31,929 nt of DNA from Clostridia bacterium (GTDB lineage: Bacteria > Bacillota_A > Clostridia > Christensenellales > Aristaeellaceae). Of this stretch, positions 15,051-24,222 are shown in pieces; the stretch's first letter is position 1; the number at the start of each line of letters is the position of its first letter. A program made the position numbers and the translations under genes. The notes beneath the pieces are model-generated. The model was not told the DNA's origin and ran no database searches. It saw only the letters and a list, made by a program, of their open reading frames with translations. The stretch lies in NCBI GenBank assembly GCA_017464225.1, contig JAFUDW010000011.1, forward strand, positions 1 to 31,929, in the 5' to 3' direction.

Positions 15051-17244
15051 TATTCTTAATCTTTCTCAGGGATGGCGGTTCCTGAAAGCCGCCCTCCCGC
15101 TTGAGACCGCTGTGGAGAACGCCCAGCAGGGTGAGGAAGTTTCCTTGCCCCATACCTGGAATGCCATAGACGGTCAGGACGGCGGCAACGACTACCACCG
15201 GGGAACTTGCTGGTACGTGCGGGAACTGACCGCGGAGGAACTGGCCGGGGAAGCTGTTTTCCTGGAGATCAATGGCGCGGCCATGACGGCGGACGTCTAT
15301 TTCAACGGCAAGCTCCTGACCCATCACGAGGGCGGGTACTCCGCCTTCCGGGTGGAACTGACCGGCCGTCTGGCAGAAAAAAACATCCTTGCGATTTCTG
15401 TCAGCAATGAGGATAATACAGCCGTCTATCCCCAGAAGGCGGATTTCACCTTCTACGGCGGGCTTTATCGGGAAGTGCGGCTGATTTCCGTGCCCAAAGA
15501 ACACTTTGAACTGGTGAAGGATGGAACGCCCGGCATCAAGGTGACGCCCATCGTCGATCTGGAGAAGAAAACGGCCTTCGTCATCGTGGAGACCTGGCAG
15601 AACGCCGATCAGGTATCCATGACCGTAAACGGCGAAACCAAGACCGTTCCTTCCCTGAACGGCCACGCTCAGGCGGAATTTACCGTCGAAAACGTCCATC
15701 TGTGGGACGGCGTGGACGATCCCTATTTGTACACGGCTTCCGCAAAACTGGACAGCGGCGACGAGATCAACGCCCGTTTTGGCTGCCGGGAATATCATTG
15801 TGACCCGGAAAAGGGATTTTTCCTCAACGGACGCAGCTACCCCCTCCGGGGCGTCAGCCGCCATCAGGATCTGAAGGGCAAGGGCAACGCCCTATCCTAT
15901 GCCGATCACAAGGCGGACATGGCCATCATCCGGGAAATCGGCGCCAACACCCTGCGCCTGGCTCATTATCAGCACGCCCAGGAATTCTACGACCTGTGCG
16001 ACGAAAACGGCATCGTGGTATGGGCGGAGATCCCTTATATCACCATGCACATGAAAAACGGCCGGGAAAACACCCTTTCCCAGATGCGGGAGCTGATCAC
16101 CCAGTGCTACAACCATCCCTGCATCGCCGTCTGGGGCCTGTCCAATGAAATCACCGCCGCCAGCGCGGTGAATGACGACCTGCTGGAAAACCATCGGCTG
16201 CTGAACGATCTTTGCCACCGGATGGACAAGACGAGGCTCACCACCATGGCCAACGTGTTCATGCTGGAGACCGACAGCCCCATCCTGGAGATCCCGGACA
16301 TCAACAGCTACAACCTGTACTTTGGCTGGTACCTGGGGGAACTGGAGCAGACCGACGAATTCTTTGACGAATATCACGCCAAATATCCCGATCGGGGCAT
16401 CGGCTTCTCCGAATACGGCGCCGACGCCAACCCGGCCTATCACGCCGAGCATCCCGAAAAGGGCGACTACACCGAGGATTACCAGGCGCTGTACCATGAG
16501 CATATGCTGCGCATGATCGAGGCGCGACCCTACCTCTGGGCCACCCACGTGTGGAACCTGTTCGATTTTGCAGCCGATGGCCGGGATGAGGGCGGCAAGC
16601 ACGGCGAAAACCAGAAGGGACTGGTCACCTTTGACCGCGCGCTGCGCAAGGACGCTTTCTACCTCTATAAGGCCGCCTGGAACAAGCGCGAGCCCTTCGT
16701 GCACCTGTGCGGCAAGCGGTATCAGAACCGGGCCGTCACCGAAACCGAAATCAAGGTGTATTCCAATCAGCCCAGCGTGACGCTGTATGTGGATGGCGCC
16801 AAGGTGGAGACCCAGGAGGGCAAGACCGTGTTCCGCTTCCGCATCCCGCTGCTGGGCGAGCATTTGATCAAAGCGGAAGCGGATGGCGTCAGCGACACCA
16901 TGTGTGTCCGCCGGGTCAGCGAGCCGGACGAAAGCTACATCTTCAACAAGGCCGCCGCTTCCGTCACCAACTGGTTTGACGCCGCTGAGGTCGATGCTTC
17001 CTGCTTCTCCGTGCAGGATACCCTGGGAGAGCTTCGGGCCCATCCCCAGGCCGGGGCGATCATCAACCAGATGATGGCCAAGGGAGCTTCCGCCCGGGGT
17101 GACGTGGCGGACGCGGTGAAAGATAACCCCGCCCTCCAGCGCATGATGGGCCGCATGACCATGCTGAGTCTGCTCAAGCAGTCCGGCGCGGATGAGGAAA
17201 GCATCAAGCAATTGAACCGGGTATTGCAGGGGATCAAAAAATGA
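15043..17244 (+). CDS. Glycoside hydrolase family 2 (beta-galactosidase/beta-glucuronidase type)
   Basis: 733 aa. Order: N-terminal jelly-roll sugar-binding domain (SLPHTWNAIDGQDGGNDYHRG, about residues 34-55), immunoglobulin-like domain, TIM barrel with acid/base E369 in AVWGLSNE and nucleophile E457 in GFSEYGAD, then a DUF4982-like beta domain. The last 80 or so residues (FSVQDTLGELRAHPQAGAII, then the DVADAV..., MMGRMTM helices) form a small helical tail seen in many clostridial glycosidases. There is no signal peptide, so it is cytoplasmic. Galactose versus glucuronate specificity cannot be fixed by eye. It overlaps the symporter by 8 nt and the isomerase by 4 nt. Confidence 0.93.
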   Translation: MRNILNLSQGWRFLKAALPLETAVENAQQGEEVSLPHTWNAIDGQDGGNDYHRGTCWYVRELTAEELAGEAVFLEINGAAMTADVYFNGKLLTHHEGGYSAFRVELTGRLAEKNILAISVSNEDNTAVYPQKADFTFYGGLYREVRLISVPKEHFELVKDGTPGIKVTPIVDLEKKTAFVIVETWQNADQVSMTVNGETKTVPSLNGHAQAEFTVENVHLWDGVDDPYLYTASAKLDSGDEINARFGCREYHCDPEKGFFLNGRSYPLRGVSRHQDLKGKGNALSYADHKADMAIIREIGANTLRLAHYQHAQEFYDLCDENGIVVWAEIPYITMHMKNGRENTLSQMRELITQCYNHPCIAVWGLSNEITAASAVNDDLLENHRLLNDLCHRMDKTRLTTMANVFMLETDSPILEIPDINSYNLYFGWYLGELEQTDEFFDEYHAKYPDRGIGFSEYGADANPAYHAEHPEKGDYTEDYQALYHEHMLRMIEARPYLWATHVWNLFDFAADGRDEGGKHGENQKGLVTFDRALRKDAFYLYKAAWNKREPFVHLCGKRYQNRAVTETEIKVYSNQPSVTLYVDGAKVETQEGKTVFRFRIPLLGEHLIKAEADGVSDTMCVRRVSEPDESYIFNKAAASVTNWFDAAEVDASCFSVQDTLGELRAHPQAGAIINQMMAKGASARGDVADAVKDNPALQRMMGRMTMLSLLKQSGADEESIKQLNRVLQGIKK

Positions 17245-18086
17245 AAACAGCAGTACAGCAAATCATGCTGGGCACGGTGACGGGCAGCGAAGCGGCTGCC
17301 CGCGCCACCCTGAAACGCGTCAAGGCCGCCGGATACGACGGCCTTGAGCTCAATCGCTTCATGATCCACCCCAGTTCTCTGATGGTGCGCATGATGACCC
17401 GGGCCGCCGGAATGCCCACGGGCAAGGGCGGCAACCTCAACTGGAAAGCGCTGATGGAAGAAGCGGGCCTGTCCGTCATCAGCCTGCATACCGATCTTGG
17501 CAGCCTGGAGCGGGAAGCGGACCAGGTGGCGGAGGAAGCCAAGGGGTTTCATACCGACACCGTGGTCGTCACCGGCATGTACCGCTTTGACTACGGCGAT
17601 GAAAAAACGGTGCGGGAGCTGGCGCAGCGCCTGAACAAGGCAGGAGAAACCCTGAAACAGGCGAATCTTTCTTTGATGTATCATAACCATAATGTGGAGC
17701 TTTTGCAGGTGAAGCCCGGGCTGCGGGCGTATGACATCCTCTTGTCCGACACCGACTCGGCGCTGGTGAACTTTGAATTCGACAGCTATTGGTTCACGGA
17801 CGGCGGGGCTGACGCCAAGGACTGGATGCGCCGTTTGGGAAGCCGTATGAAGCTGTGGCACGTTACCGACCGGGGCAGCAGGCAGCAAGGCCCCGCCATG
17901 ACGCCCATTCTGAAGTGCGACAGCATGGAATTGGGCACAGGCAACATGGATCTGGACGGCATGAAGGAAATCGCCCTTCAAAACGGTATTCAGGCCGTGG
18001 TGCTGGAAAGCCACAAGAACTGGATCGACAAGGACCCCATCAAGAGCCTGGAAAAGAGCGCTGAATGGCTGAACGGGAGGTTTTGA
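17241..18086 (+). CDS. Sugar phosphate isomerase/epimerase (AP endonuclease 2-type TIM barrel)
   Basis: 281 aa, a xylose-isomerase-like TIM barrel. Segments include AAGYDGLELNRF (about residues 29-40), LSVISLHTDLG, LSLMYHNHNVEL (metal-binding strand, about 143-154), LVNFEFDSYW, MKLWHVTDRG and a final AVVLESHKNW, all at positions expected for divalent-metal ligands (E, D, H, E). It presumably isomerises or epimerises a sugar or keto-sugar released by the neighbouring glycosidases; some family members act on 3-keto-glycosides, another possibility here. Its ATGA overlaps the GH2 stop, and the next gene starts 2 nt after its stop, showing tight translational coupling. Confidence 0.88.
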   Translation: MKTAVQQIMLGTVTGSEAAARATLKRVKAAGYDGLELNRFMIHPSSLMVRMMTRAAGMPTGKGGNLNWKALMEEAGLSVISLHTDLGSLEREADQVAEEAKGFHTDTVVVTGMYRFDYGDEKTVRELAQRLNKAGETLKQANLSLMYHNHNVELLQVKPGLRAYDILLSDTDSALVNFEFDSYWFTDGGADAKDWMRRLGSRMKLWHVTDRGSRQQGPAMTPILKCDSMELGTGNMDLDGMKEIALQNGIQAVVLESHKNWIDKDPIKSLEKSAEWLNGRF

Positions 18087-18087
18087 T

Positions 18088-20337
18088 ATGAAGCTTCTTC
18101 CTGAAAACTGGCAGGCGAAATGGATCGACCCGGAGCTGCCCCATGATCCGGAAACCAAGCAGCCCGCGTCGTACCTGCGCCGCTGCTTTACCGTGGAAAG
18201 CACGGAAAACGCCTGGCTGTATATTACCTGCCACGGGCTGTATGCCGCGTTCATCAACGGTCAGCGCGTGGGTGATTTTGTGCTGGCCCCCGGCACCGGG
18301 GATTATCGCAAGCGCCTGACGGTGCAGCGTTATGACGTTTCCGATCTTCTGAAAATTGGCGAAAACGAAATCACTGTCATCCTGGGCGACGGCTGGTATC
18401 GCGGCGGCGTGGGCATCGACGGGCTGCGGAACTATTACGGCTCCGATCTTGCCTTGCTGTGCCAATTGGAAGTGGACGGCGCGCCCGTGCTGTGCAGCGA
18501 TGAAGGCTGGGAGGCCACCCAGCAAGGGCCCATCCGGGAAAACGACCTGGAAATCGGCGAATCCTACGACGCCCGCATGGAATCCCTGACCGGCTGGCAC
18601 GGCGTGACGGTGCGGGACTTTGGCTATGCCAACCTGGCCTCCACAGAGAGCGTGCCCATCCTGGAACAGGAGCGGTTCCACGGTAAAATCATCACCACGC
18701 CCAACGGCGAAACCGTGATCGATTTCGGCCAGAATTTGGCTGGCTATACAGAATTGCGTCTGACAGCCAAAGCCGGGCAAAAGATCACCCTCTGGCACGG
18801 GGAAACGCTGGATGAAAACGGCAATTTCACCCAAAGCAATTTTGAACCCGGCGAGCGCAACAAAAGCGGAGGTATCCCGCAAAAGATTGAATATATCTGC
18901 AAGGATGGATTAAACGCATACAAGCCCAGCTTCGCCCTGTTCGGCTTCCGCTACGCCAAGGTGGAAACGGAGATCGACCTCCGGGAGGCTGCCTTCACCG
19001 CCATCGCCGTGTATTCCAAAATGCCGCAGGTGGGCTTCTTTGCCTGCGGCAATGCCGATGTGAACCAGCTGTTCCAAAACAGCCTGTGGAGCATGCGCTC
19101 CAACTTCTGCGACGTGCCCACCGATTGCCCCACCCGGGAGCGGGCGGGCTGGACCGGCGACGCGGGGGTGTTCGCACCCACCGCCGTGTATCTGGCCGAT
19201 TGCTATCCCGTCCTGCGCAAATGGCTGGGGGAATGCCGCCTGGCCCAGGCAGAGGACGGCCTGATCGCCAACATCGCCCCCATCAACGATAAGCGGGATC
19301 AGATTTCCCTGGCGCTCCAGGGCAGCGCCGGCTGGGGCGACGCCTGCATCCTGGTGCCCTGGGCGCTGTATCAGGCCTATGGCGACAAAACCATCCTGGA
19401 TGAAAACTACGGCATGATGACCCGCTGGCTGTCCTTCTGCGAAAACCGGGCCAAGCAGACCCGGCCCCAGAACGAGGATAACCCCTGGAAAGAATACCTG
19501 ATGGATCAGGGCTTTCATTTCGGCGAATGGTGTGAGCCGGATGTGAACAACATGCTGGCCATGCGCAAAAACGCCATGGAGGGCGCTCCGGCGGTGGCCA
19601 CGGCCTATTACTTCAAATCCGCCGCCCTGCTCGCCCAAATCGCCCGTATCCTGGAAAAAGAGGAGGACGCGGAAAAGTACGCGGCGCTTTCGGAGAACAT
19701 CCGCAAGGCCTGGCGCTTCACTTGCACACAGGACGGTAGAATCGAATCCGACCGCCAATGCGATTATGTGCGGGCCATCGCCTTCGGCTTGCTGACGGGG
19801 GACGAGGCCCAGGCTGCGGCGGACGATCTGAATAAGCTGGTCGAGCAAAACGGCTATCATCTCAATACCGGCTTTCTCTCCACCCCCGACCTGTGCCGGG
19901 TGCTGGCGGACTGCGGCCACGTGGACACAGCATACAAACTGCTGCTCCAGGAGGATTGCCCTTCCTGGCTCTACGCCGTCAAAAAGGGCGCCACCACGAT
20001 CTGGGAAACCTGGGACGGCGTGCGGCCCGACGGCACGGTGCACGATTCTCTGAACCATTATTCCTACGGCGCCATTTCCGGCTGGCTGTTCGACGGCGTG
20101 TGCGGCATCCAGTACCGGGACGGAAAGTTGGTGATCGCCCCCAAGCCCCATCCGTCCCTGGGCCATGCCCGGGCGGAATGGCGCGCCCCCATCGGCACCG
20201 TTCAAAGCGGCTGGCAATACGAAGGGGATCGCCTGATTTTTGATATTTCCGTTCCCGTTCAAGCGCAGATCAGGCTGCCAAACGGCCAGGAGTTTACAGC
20301 AAAGAAGGGAGAACATTGGTATGAAGTATTATTGTAA
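18088..20337 (+). CDS. GH78 alpha-L-rhamnosidase
   Basis: 749 aa. It hydrolyses terminal alpha-L-rhamnose. An N-terminal beta domain (WQAKWID...SYLRRCFTV) and a second beta domain with IDFGQNLAGY precede the (alpha/alpha)6 barrel. The signature DCPTRERAGWTGD gives D346, E351 and D358, matching the catalytic-site acidic residues of characterised GH78 enzymes, and E640 in TTIWETWDG matches the second catalytic Glu. A C-terminal jelly roll (SGWLFDGVCGI onwards) completes the usual layout. At 749 aa it is on the short side for the family, with fewer accessory domains. There is no signal peptide. It overlaps the next gene by 17 nt and establishes that the locus handles a rhamnosylated substrate. 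Confidence 0.96.
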   Translation: MKLLPENWQAKWIDPELPHDPETKQPASYLRRCFTVESTENAWLYITCHGLYAAFINGQRVGDFVLAPGTGDYRKRLTVQRYDVSDLLKIGENEITVILGDGWYRGGVGIDGLRNYYGSDLALLCQLEVDGAPVLCSDEGWEATQQGPIRENDLEIGESYDARMESLTGWHGVTVRDFGYANLASTESVPILEQERFHGKIITTPNGETVIDFGQNLAGYTELRLTAKAGQKITLWHGETLDENGNFTQSNFEPGERNKSGGIPQKIEYICKDGLNAYKPSFALFGFRYAKVETEIDLREAAFTAIAVYSKMPQVGFFACGNADVNQLFQNSLWSMRSNFCDVPTDCPTRERAGWTGDAGVFAPTAVYLADCYPVLRKWLGECRLAQAEDGLIANIAPINDKRDQISLALQGSAGWGDACILVPWALYQAYGDKTILDENYGMMTRWLSFCENRAKQTRPQNEDNPWKEYLMDQGFHFGEWCEPDVNNMLAMRKNAMEGAPAVATAYYFKSAALLAQIARILEKEEDAEKYAALSENIRKAWRFTCTQDGRIESDRQCDYVRAIAFGLLTGDEAQAAADDLNKLVEQNGYHLNTGFLSTPDLCRVLADCGHVDTAYKLLLQEDCPSWLYAVKKGATTIWETWDGVRPDGTVHDSLNHYSYGAISGWLFDGVCGIQYRDGKLVIAPKPHPSLGHARAEWRAPIGTVQSGWQYEGDRLIFDISVPVQAQIRLPNGQEFTAKKGEHWYEVLL

Positions 20338-22111
20338 TCCCCTCAATATCAACTATCGCTACCAGTTCAACGCCGATCCCCGCAGGCACGGGCAAATGCA
20401 GATCTGCCGGGAGGCCGCCGATCCCTCCATGATTTATTATGAAGGGCGGTATTACATCTTCGCCTCCATGACCCTGGGGGTGTGGGTGTCGGACGACTTG
20501 GTAAATTGGGAAAACCACCGGTTGCCCAGCGATCTACCCCTCTATGACTATGCCCCGGACGTGCGGGTGAAGGACGGCTGGGTGTGGCTGTGCGCCTCCA
20601 AAAATGACGCCAACTGCGACCGCTGGCGCACGAAGGATATTTTAAACGGCCCCTATGAAAAGGTGCCGGGCAGCTTCCCCTTTTGGGATCCCAACCTGTT
20701 TGTGGACGACGACGGGCGGGTGTATTTCTACTGGGGCTGCTCCAACCAGACCCCCATCTGGGGCGTGGAGCTGGACCCCGCCACCATGCAGCCCATCGGC
20801 GAAAAACAGGTGATGATCGAGGGGCATCCCTTTGAAATCGGCTATGAGCGCGTGGGTGCGGACAACAGCATCCTGCCCGCCAGCGAGGAAGAGGTGGAGC
20901 AGAAATATCAGGCGTTTTTCCAGCACAACGCCGTGCCGGAAAGCCAGATCCCGGCGCACTTGAAGCCCATGATCCGGGGCATGTTCACCAACCGCCCCTA
21001 CATTGAAGGGGCCTGGATGGACAAGCACTGCGGCAAGTATTACCTGCAATACGCCTGTCCTGGCACCCAATACAACACCTATTCCGACGGCGTATACGTG
21101 GGCGACAGCCCTTTAGGGCCCTTCACCCTGGCGAAAAACAACCCCTATTCCTATCATCCCGGCGGCTTCCTGCCCGGTGCGGGCCATGGCAGCACCATGC
21201 AGGATGAACAGGGCAACTGGTGGCATACCGCTACCATGCGCGTCAGCGTGAATCACGATTTTGAACGCCGGGTGGGCCTGTGGCCCGCGGGCTTCGACGC
21301 GGACGGGGAGCTGTACTGCAACCAGCGCTACGGCGACTGGCCGATGGCACTTTCAGGCGATCCCTGGCGGGACCCCGCCTGGATGCTGCTGAGCGTGGGA
21401 AAGGACGCCTGCGCCTCCTCCTGCACGGAGGGCCACGAAGCCAACAAGGCCACCGAAGAGAACGTGCAGACCTGGTGGCAGGCGGCAACGAACAACCGAG
21501 ACGAATGGCTGACCGTTGATTTGGGCAAGGCCTTCCGCGTCCACGCGGTGCAGGTCAATTTTGCCGACGACAAGATCGACACCCCCTGCCCCGGCGAAAT
21601 CCGCCCCGGCACCCAGGCCCGGTACATCGAGGAACGGGACCTGAGAACCCAATGGAAGCTGGAAGGGTCCCTGGACGGCATAGCCTGGTTCGTGATTGAG
21701 GACAAATCCCAGGCGGAAACCGACCTTTCCCACGATCTGATCGTGCGGGAGGAGGGATTTGAAGCTCGGTTCCTGCGCCTGTCCCAGATGGCGGTGCCAT
21801 ACGATCAAAAGCCCTGCGTTTCGGGCCTGCGCGTGTTTGGCCTGGGTGAAGGCGAAAAGCCTGCCGTGCCCGTGTTCACCGCCCTGCGTGTCGGCGATCT
21901 GGATATGAACGTGCATATCCAAAAGCAGGAAAACACTCTGAGCTACAACATCCTGTTTGGCGAAAGCCCGGAGAAGCTGTATCATAATTATATGGTATTC
22001 CATGACAGCGATCAGCGCGTCGGCGCGCTGATCAAGGGCCGGGAATACTTTGTCCGGGTGGACGCCTTCAACGAATGCGGCATCACCCAAGGGACCTGCG
22101 TGAAGCTGTAA
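20321..22111 (+). CDS. GH43 glycosidase with discoidin-like and FN3-like C-terminal domains
   Basis: 596 aa. The five-bladed GH43 propeller spans residues 1 to about 350, with likely catalytic residues D34 (AADPSMIYYEGRYY, base), D123 (FWDPNLFVDDDG) and E229 (RPYIEGAW, acid). Residues about 366-525 (WWQAATNNRDEWLTVDLG, then QWKLEGSLDG) look like an F5/8 type C (CBM32-like) carbohydrate-binding fold, followed by an FN3-like end (about 530-596). The likely activity is beta-xylosidase or alpha-L-arabinofuranosidase. The start is ATG 20321 with AAGGGAG upstream, inside the end of the rhamnosidase gene; an in-frame start at 20240 would overlap that gene by nearly 100 nt and is rejected. There is no signal peptide. 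Confidence 0.92.
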   Translation: MKYYCNPLNINYRYQFNADPRRHGQMQICREAADPSMIYYEGRYYIFASMTLGVWVSDDLVNWENHRLPSDLPLYDYAPDVRVKDGWVWLCASKNDANCDRWRTKDILNGPYEKVPGSFPFWDPNLFVDDDGRVYFYWGCSNQTPIWGVELDPATMQPIGEKQVMIEGHPFEIGYERVGADNSILPASEEEVEQKYQAFFQHNAVPESQIPAHLKPMIRGMFTNRPYIEGAWMDKHCGKYYLQYACPGTQYNTYSDGVYVGDSPLGPFTLAKNNPYSYHPGGFLPGAGHGSTMQDEQGNWWHTATMRVSVNHDFERRVGLWPAGFDADGELYCNQRYGDWPMALSGDPWRDPAWMLLSVGKDACASSCTEGHEANKATEENVQTWWQAATNNRDEWLTVDLGKAFRVHAVQVNFADDKIDTPCPGEIRPGTQARYIEERDLRTQWKLEGSLDGIAWFVIEDKSQAETDLSHDLIVREEGFEARFLRLSQMAVPYDQKPCVSGLRVFGLGEGEKPAVPVFTALRVGDLDMNVHIQKQENTLSYNILFGESPEKLYHNYMVFHDSDQRVGALIKGREYFVRVDAFNECGITQGTCVKL

Positions 22112-22123
22112 GGAGGTACATCT

Positions 22124-23410
22124 ATGTCTTTCCCCAAAGATTTTCTCATCGGCGCGTCCACCGCCGCCCATCAGGTGGAGGGCAACAACGTATGCAGCGA
22201 TTACTGGGCCCAGGAGCACATGCCCCACAGCAGCTTCACCGAGCCCAGCGGCATCGCCTGCGACCATTACAACCGGTATGAGGAAGATATCAAATTGATG
22301 GCCCAGGCGGGCTTGAACGCCTATCGGTTTTCTATCGAATGGGCCCGGATCGAGCCGGAGGAAGGGCAATTTGATGAACGGGAGATCGAGCACTACCGCC
22401 AGGTGATTGCCTGCTGCAAGGCAAACGGCGTGGAGCCCCTGGTGACGCTGATGCACTTTACCAGCCCGGTATGGCTCATTCAGAAGGGCGGCTGGGAAGC
22501 GGAGAGCACCGTAGCGTATTTCCGCCGCTACGCCGAATATGTGACCCAAAAGCTGGGCAGTGAGCTTCATTATATCTGCACCATTAACGAGGCCAACATG
22601 GGATTGCAATTGGCAGCCATCTCCCGCCGCTTCCGGCTGATGGCGGAGCAGGCGAAGAACGCCAAAAAGGCTGAGGGCACCGTGCAGGTGGGCATGAACT
22701 TTGAAAAAATGATGGAAAACATGAAGTATGCCGCCATGGAAAACGCCCAGGTGTTCGGCACGCCGCAGCCTCAAATCTTCGTTTCCTCCCGCACGCCGGA
22801 GGGGGACGCCCTGGTGTTCCGGGCGCACCAGGCGGCGAAAGCGGCCATCAAGGAAATATATCCGCAAATACAAGTCGGCACCACCCTGTCCCTCCACGAC
22901 CTGCAAGCCCTGCCCGGCGGGGAAAAGTTTGCGGAGGACGCCTGGGACGAGGAATTCCGCCACTATCTGCCCTACATCCAGGGGGACGACTTCCTGGGCG
23001 TGCAGAATTACACCCGTACCCAGTACGGCCCCCAGGGCCAGCTTCCCTGCCCGGAGGGGGCGGAACTGACCCAGATGGATTACGAATTCTATCCCGAGGC
23101 GCTGGAGCACGTGATCCGCAAGGTGCATGAGGATTTCAAGGGCGATCTGATCGTCACCGAAAACGGCATCGCCACATCCGACGACAGCCGCCGGGTGGAG
23201 TTCATCCGCCGAGCGCTCAAGGGCGTGGAAAATTGCGTCGCCGACGGCATCCCCGTGAAGGGCTACTGCCATTGGAGTCTGATGGACAACTTTGAATGGC
23301 AGAAGGGATTTTCGATGACCTTCGGCCTGATCGCCGTGGACCGCAAAACCATGGCGAGGCAGCCCAAGGAAAGCCTGTATTATTTAGGAGCACGGAGGGA
23401 AGCGAAATGA
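22124..23410 (+). CDS. Glycoside hydrolase family 1 (beta-glucosidase type)
   Basis: 428 aa TIM barrel. It starts FPKDFLIGASTAAHQVEG, the GH1 N-terminal signature. Acid/base E156 lies in CTINEAN, nucleophile E346 in IVTENG, and the aglycone/glycone motif GYCHWSLMDNFEW comes near the C terminus. It removes a beta-linked glucosyl, galactosyl or related residue and is not of the phospho-glycosidase type as far as can be seen. TAAGGAGGTACATCT precedes the start, 12 nt after the GH43 gene. It overlaps the esterase by ATGA. Confidence 0.95.
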   Translation: MSFPKDFLIGASTAAHQVEGNNVCSDYWAQEHMPHSSFTEPSGIACDHYNRYEEDIKLMAQAGLNAYRFSIEWARIEPEEGQFDEREIEHYRQVIACCKANGVEPLVTLMHFTSPVWLIQKGGWEAESTVAYFRRYAEYVTQKLGSELHYICTINEANMGLQLAAISRRFRLMAEQAKNAKKAEGTVQVGMNFEKMMENMKYAAMENAQVFGTPQPQIFVSSRTPEGDALVFRAHQAAKAAIKEIYPQIQVGTTLSLHDLQALPGGEKFAEDAWDEEFRHYLPYIQGDDFLGVQNYTRTQYGPQGQLPCPEGAELTQMDYEFYPEALEHVIRKVHEDFKGDLIVTENGIATSDDSRRVEFIRRALKGVENCVADGIPVKGYCHWSLMDNFEWQKGFSMTFGLIAVDRKTMARQPKESLYYLGARREAK

Positions 23411-24102
23411 CGGAGCGGGAGCAGATCACTAAGGAAATCCAGCAGCAGTTTCGGGCTGTGATGATGGAGCGCTTCGGCCACGAAAAGGAACGCAAGCTGG
23501 CCAACTATCGCCAGCAGAACGCCTATATCCGCAAAGGGGAAACGCTGTTCACCGGTTCCTCCCTGATGGAGGGATTCCCCATCACGGAATATTGCCTGAA
23601 CGAGGGCCTGCCCATCGCATATAACCGGGGCATCGGCGGCTACACCACCGATGAATTCCTGGCCGCCATCGACACGGTACTGCTGGACCCACAGCCCCGC
23701 AAGCTGTTCCTCAACATCGGCACCAATGATATCAATTTCCGGCAGGACGGGGAGGACTGGTTTACTCACCTGTCCCGCAACGAGCGCAAAATCTGCGAAA
23801 TCATCCGGGAAAAGCTGCCGGACGCCGAGGTGTACCTGATGGCCTATTATCCCGTCAACTGGGATGCCCCCGGGGCCAAGGCCGGCGGCGGCCTGGGCGC
23901 GCGCACCAATGAAAATGTGGACAAGGCCAACCGCATGGTGGAGGCGCTGGCAAAGGAATTCGGCTTCCATTACATCGACGTGAACGACGGCCTGAAGGAC
24001 GAAAACGGCAACCTGAAGATCGAGCACACCCAGGACGGCATCCATTTCGATTCCGCCGCTTACCGCACGGTGTTTGAGCGTCTGCGGCTTTACCTGGGAT
24101 AA
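23407..24102 (+). CDS. SGNH/GDSL-type esterase
   Basis: 231 aa alpha/beta hydrolase of the SGNH superfamily. Block I is TGSSLMEG with nucleophile S52 (Asp of GDS replaced by Ser), block II is GIGGYTT, block III is NIGTND (G105, N107), and block V is DGIHF with D210 and H213. It would remove acetyl or another acyl group from the imported glycan before the glycosidases act. The start ATG overlaps the GH1 stop (ATGA) with GGAGGGAAGCG upstream; a longer frame to 23296 is only overlap with GH1. It is the last gene of the seven-gene operon; no convincing terminator is visible in 24103-24222. Confidence 0.92.
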   Translation: MTEREQITKEIQQQFRAVMMERFGHEKERKLANYRQQNAYIRKGETLFTGSSLMEGFPITEYCLNEGLPIAYNRGIGGYTTDEFLAAIDTVLLDPQPRKLFLNIGTNDINFRQDGEDWFTHLSRNERKICEIIREKLPDAEVYLMAYYPVNWDAPGAKAGGGLGARTNENVDKANRMVEALAKEFGFHYIDVNDGLKDENGNLKIEHTQDGIHFDSAAYRTVFERLRLYLG

Positions 24103-24222
24103 ATGAAAAGCCGACAGGCGGATGTTCATCCTTCATGCGCAATTGAATAACGATCATGATAATAACTCTTGGCGCACAAAGAATGTATCAAATTGCTTGA
24201 AAAATAATTGATGAGATATGCT

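Noticed and set aside
15892..20316. Several 400-470-aa minus-strand frames opposite GH2 and GH78
   Set aside because: Same composition effect; the plus-strand genes carry clear active-site motifs and coupled starts.
21353..23272. 639-aa open frame on the minus strand
   Set aside because: It lies antisense to the GH43 and GH1 genes, which have full catalytic motifs. Its composition (His, Gly, Val, Leu-rich) is that of a mirror of G/C-ended codons.
24103..24222. Terminator after the SGNH esterase gene
   Set aside because: Only short, poorly paired repeats (for example GGATG/CATCC) with no U tract; nothing convincing on either strand.
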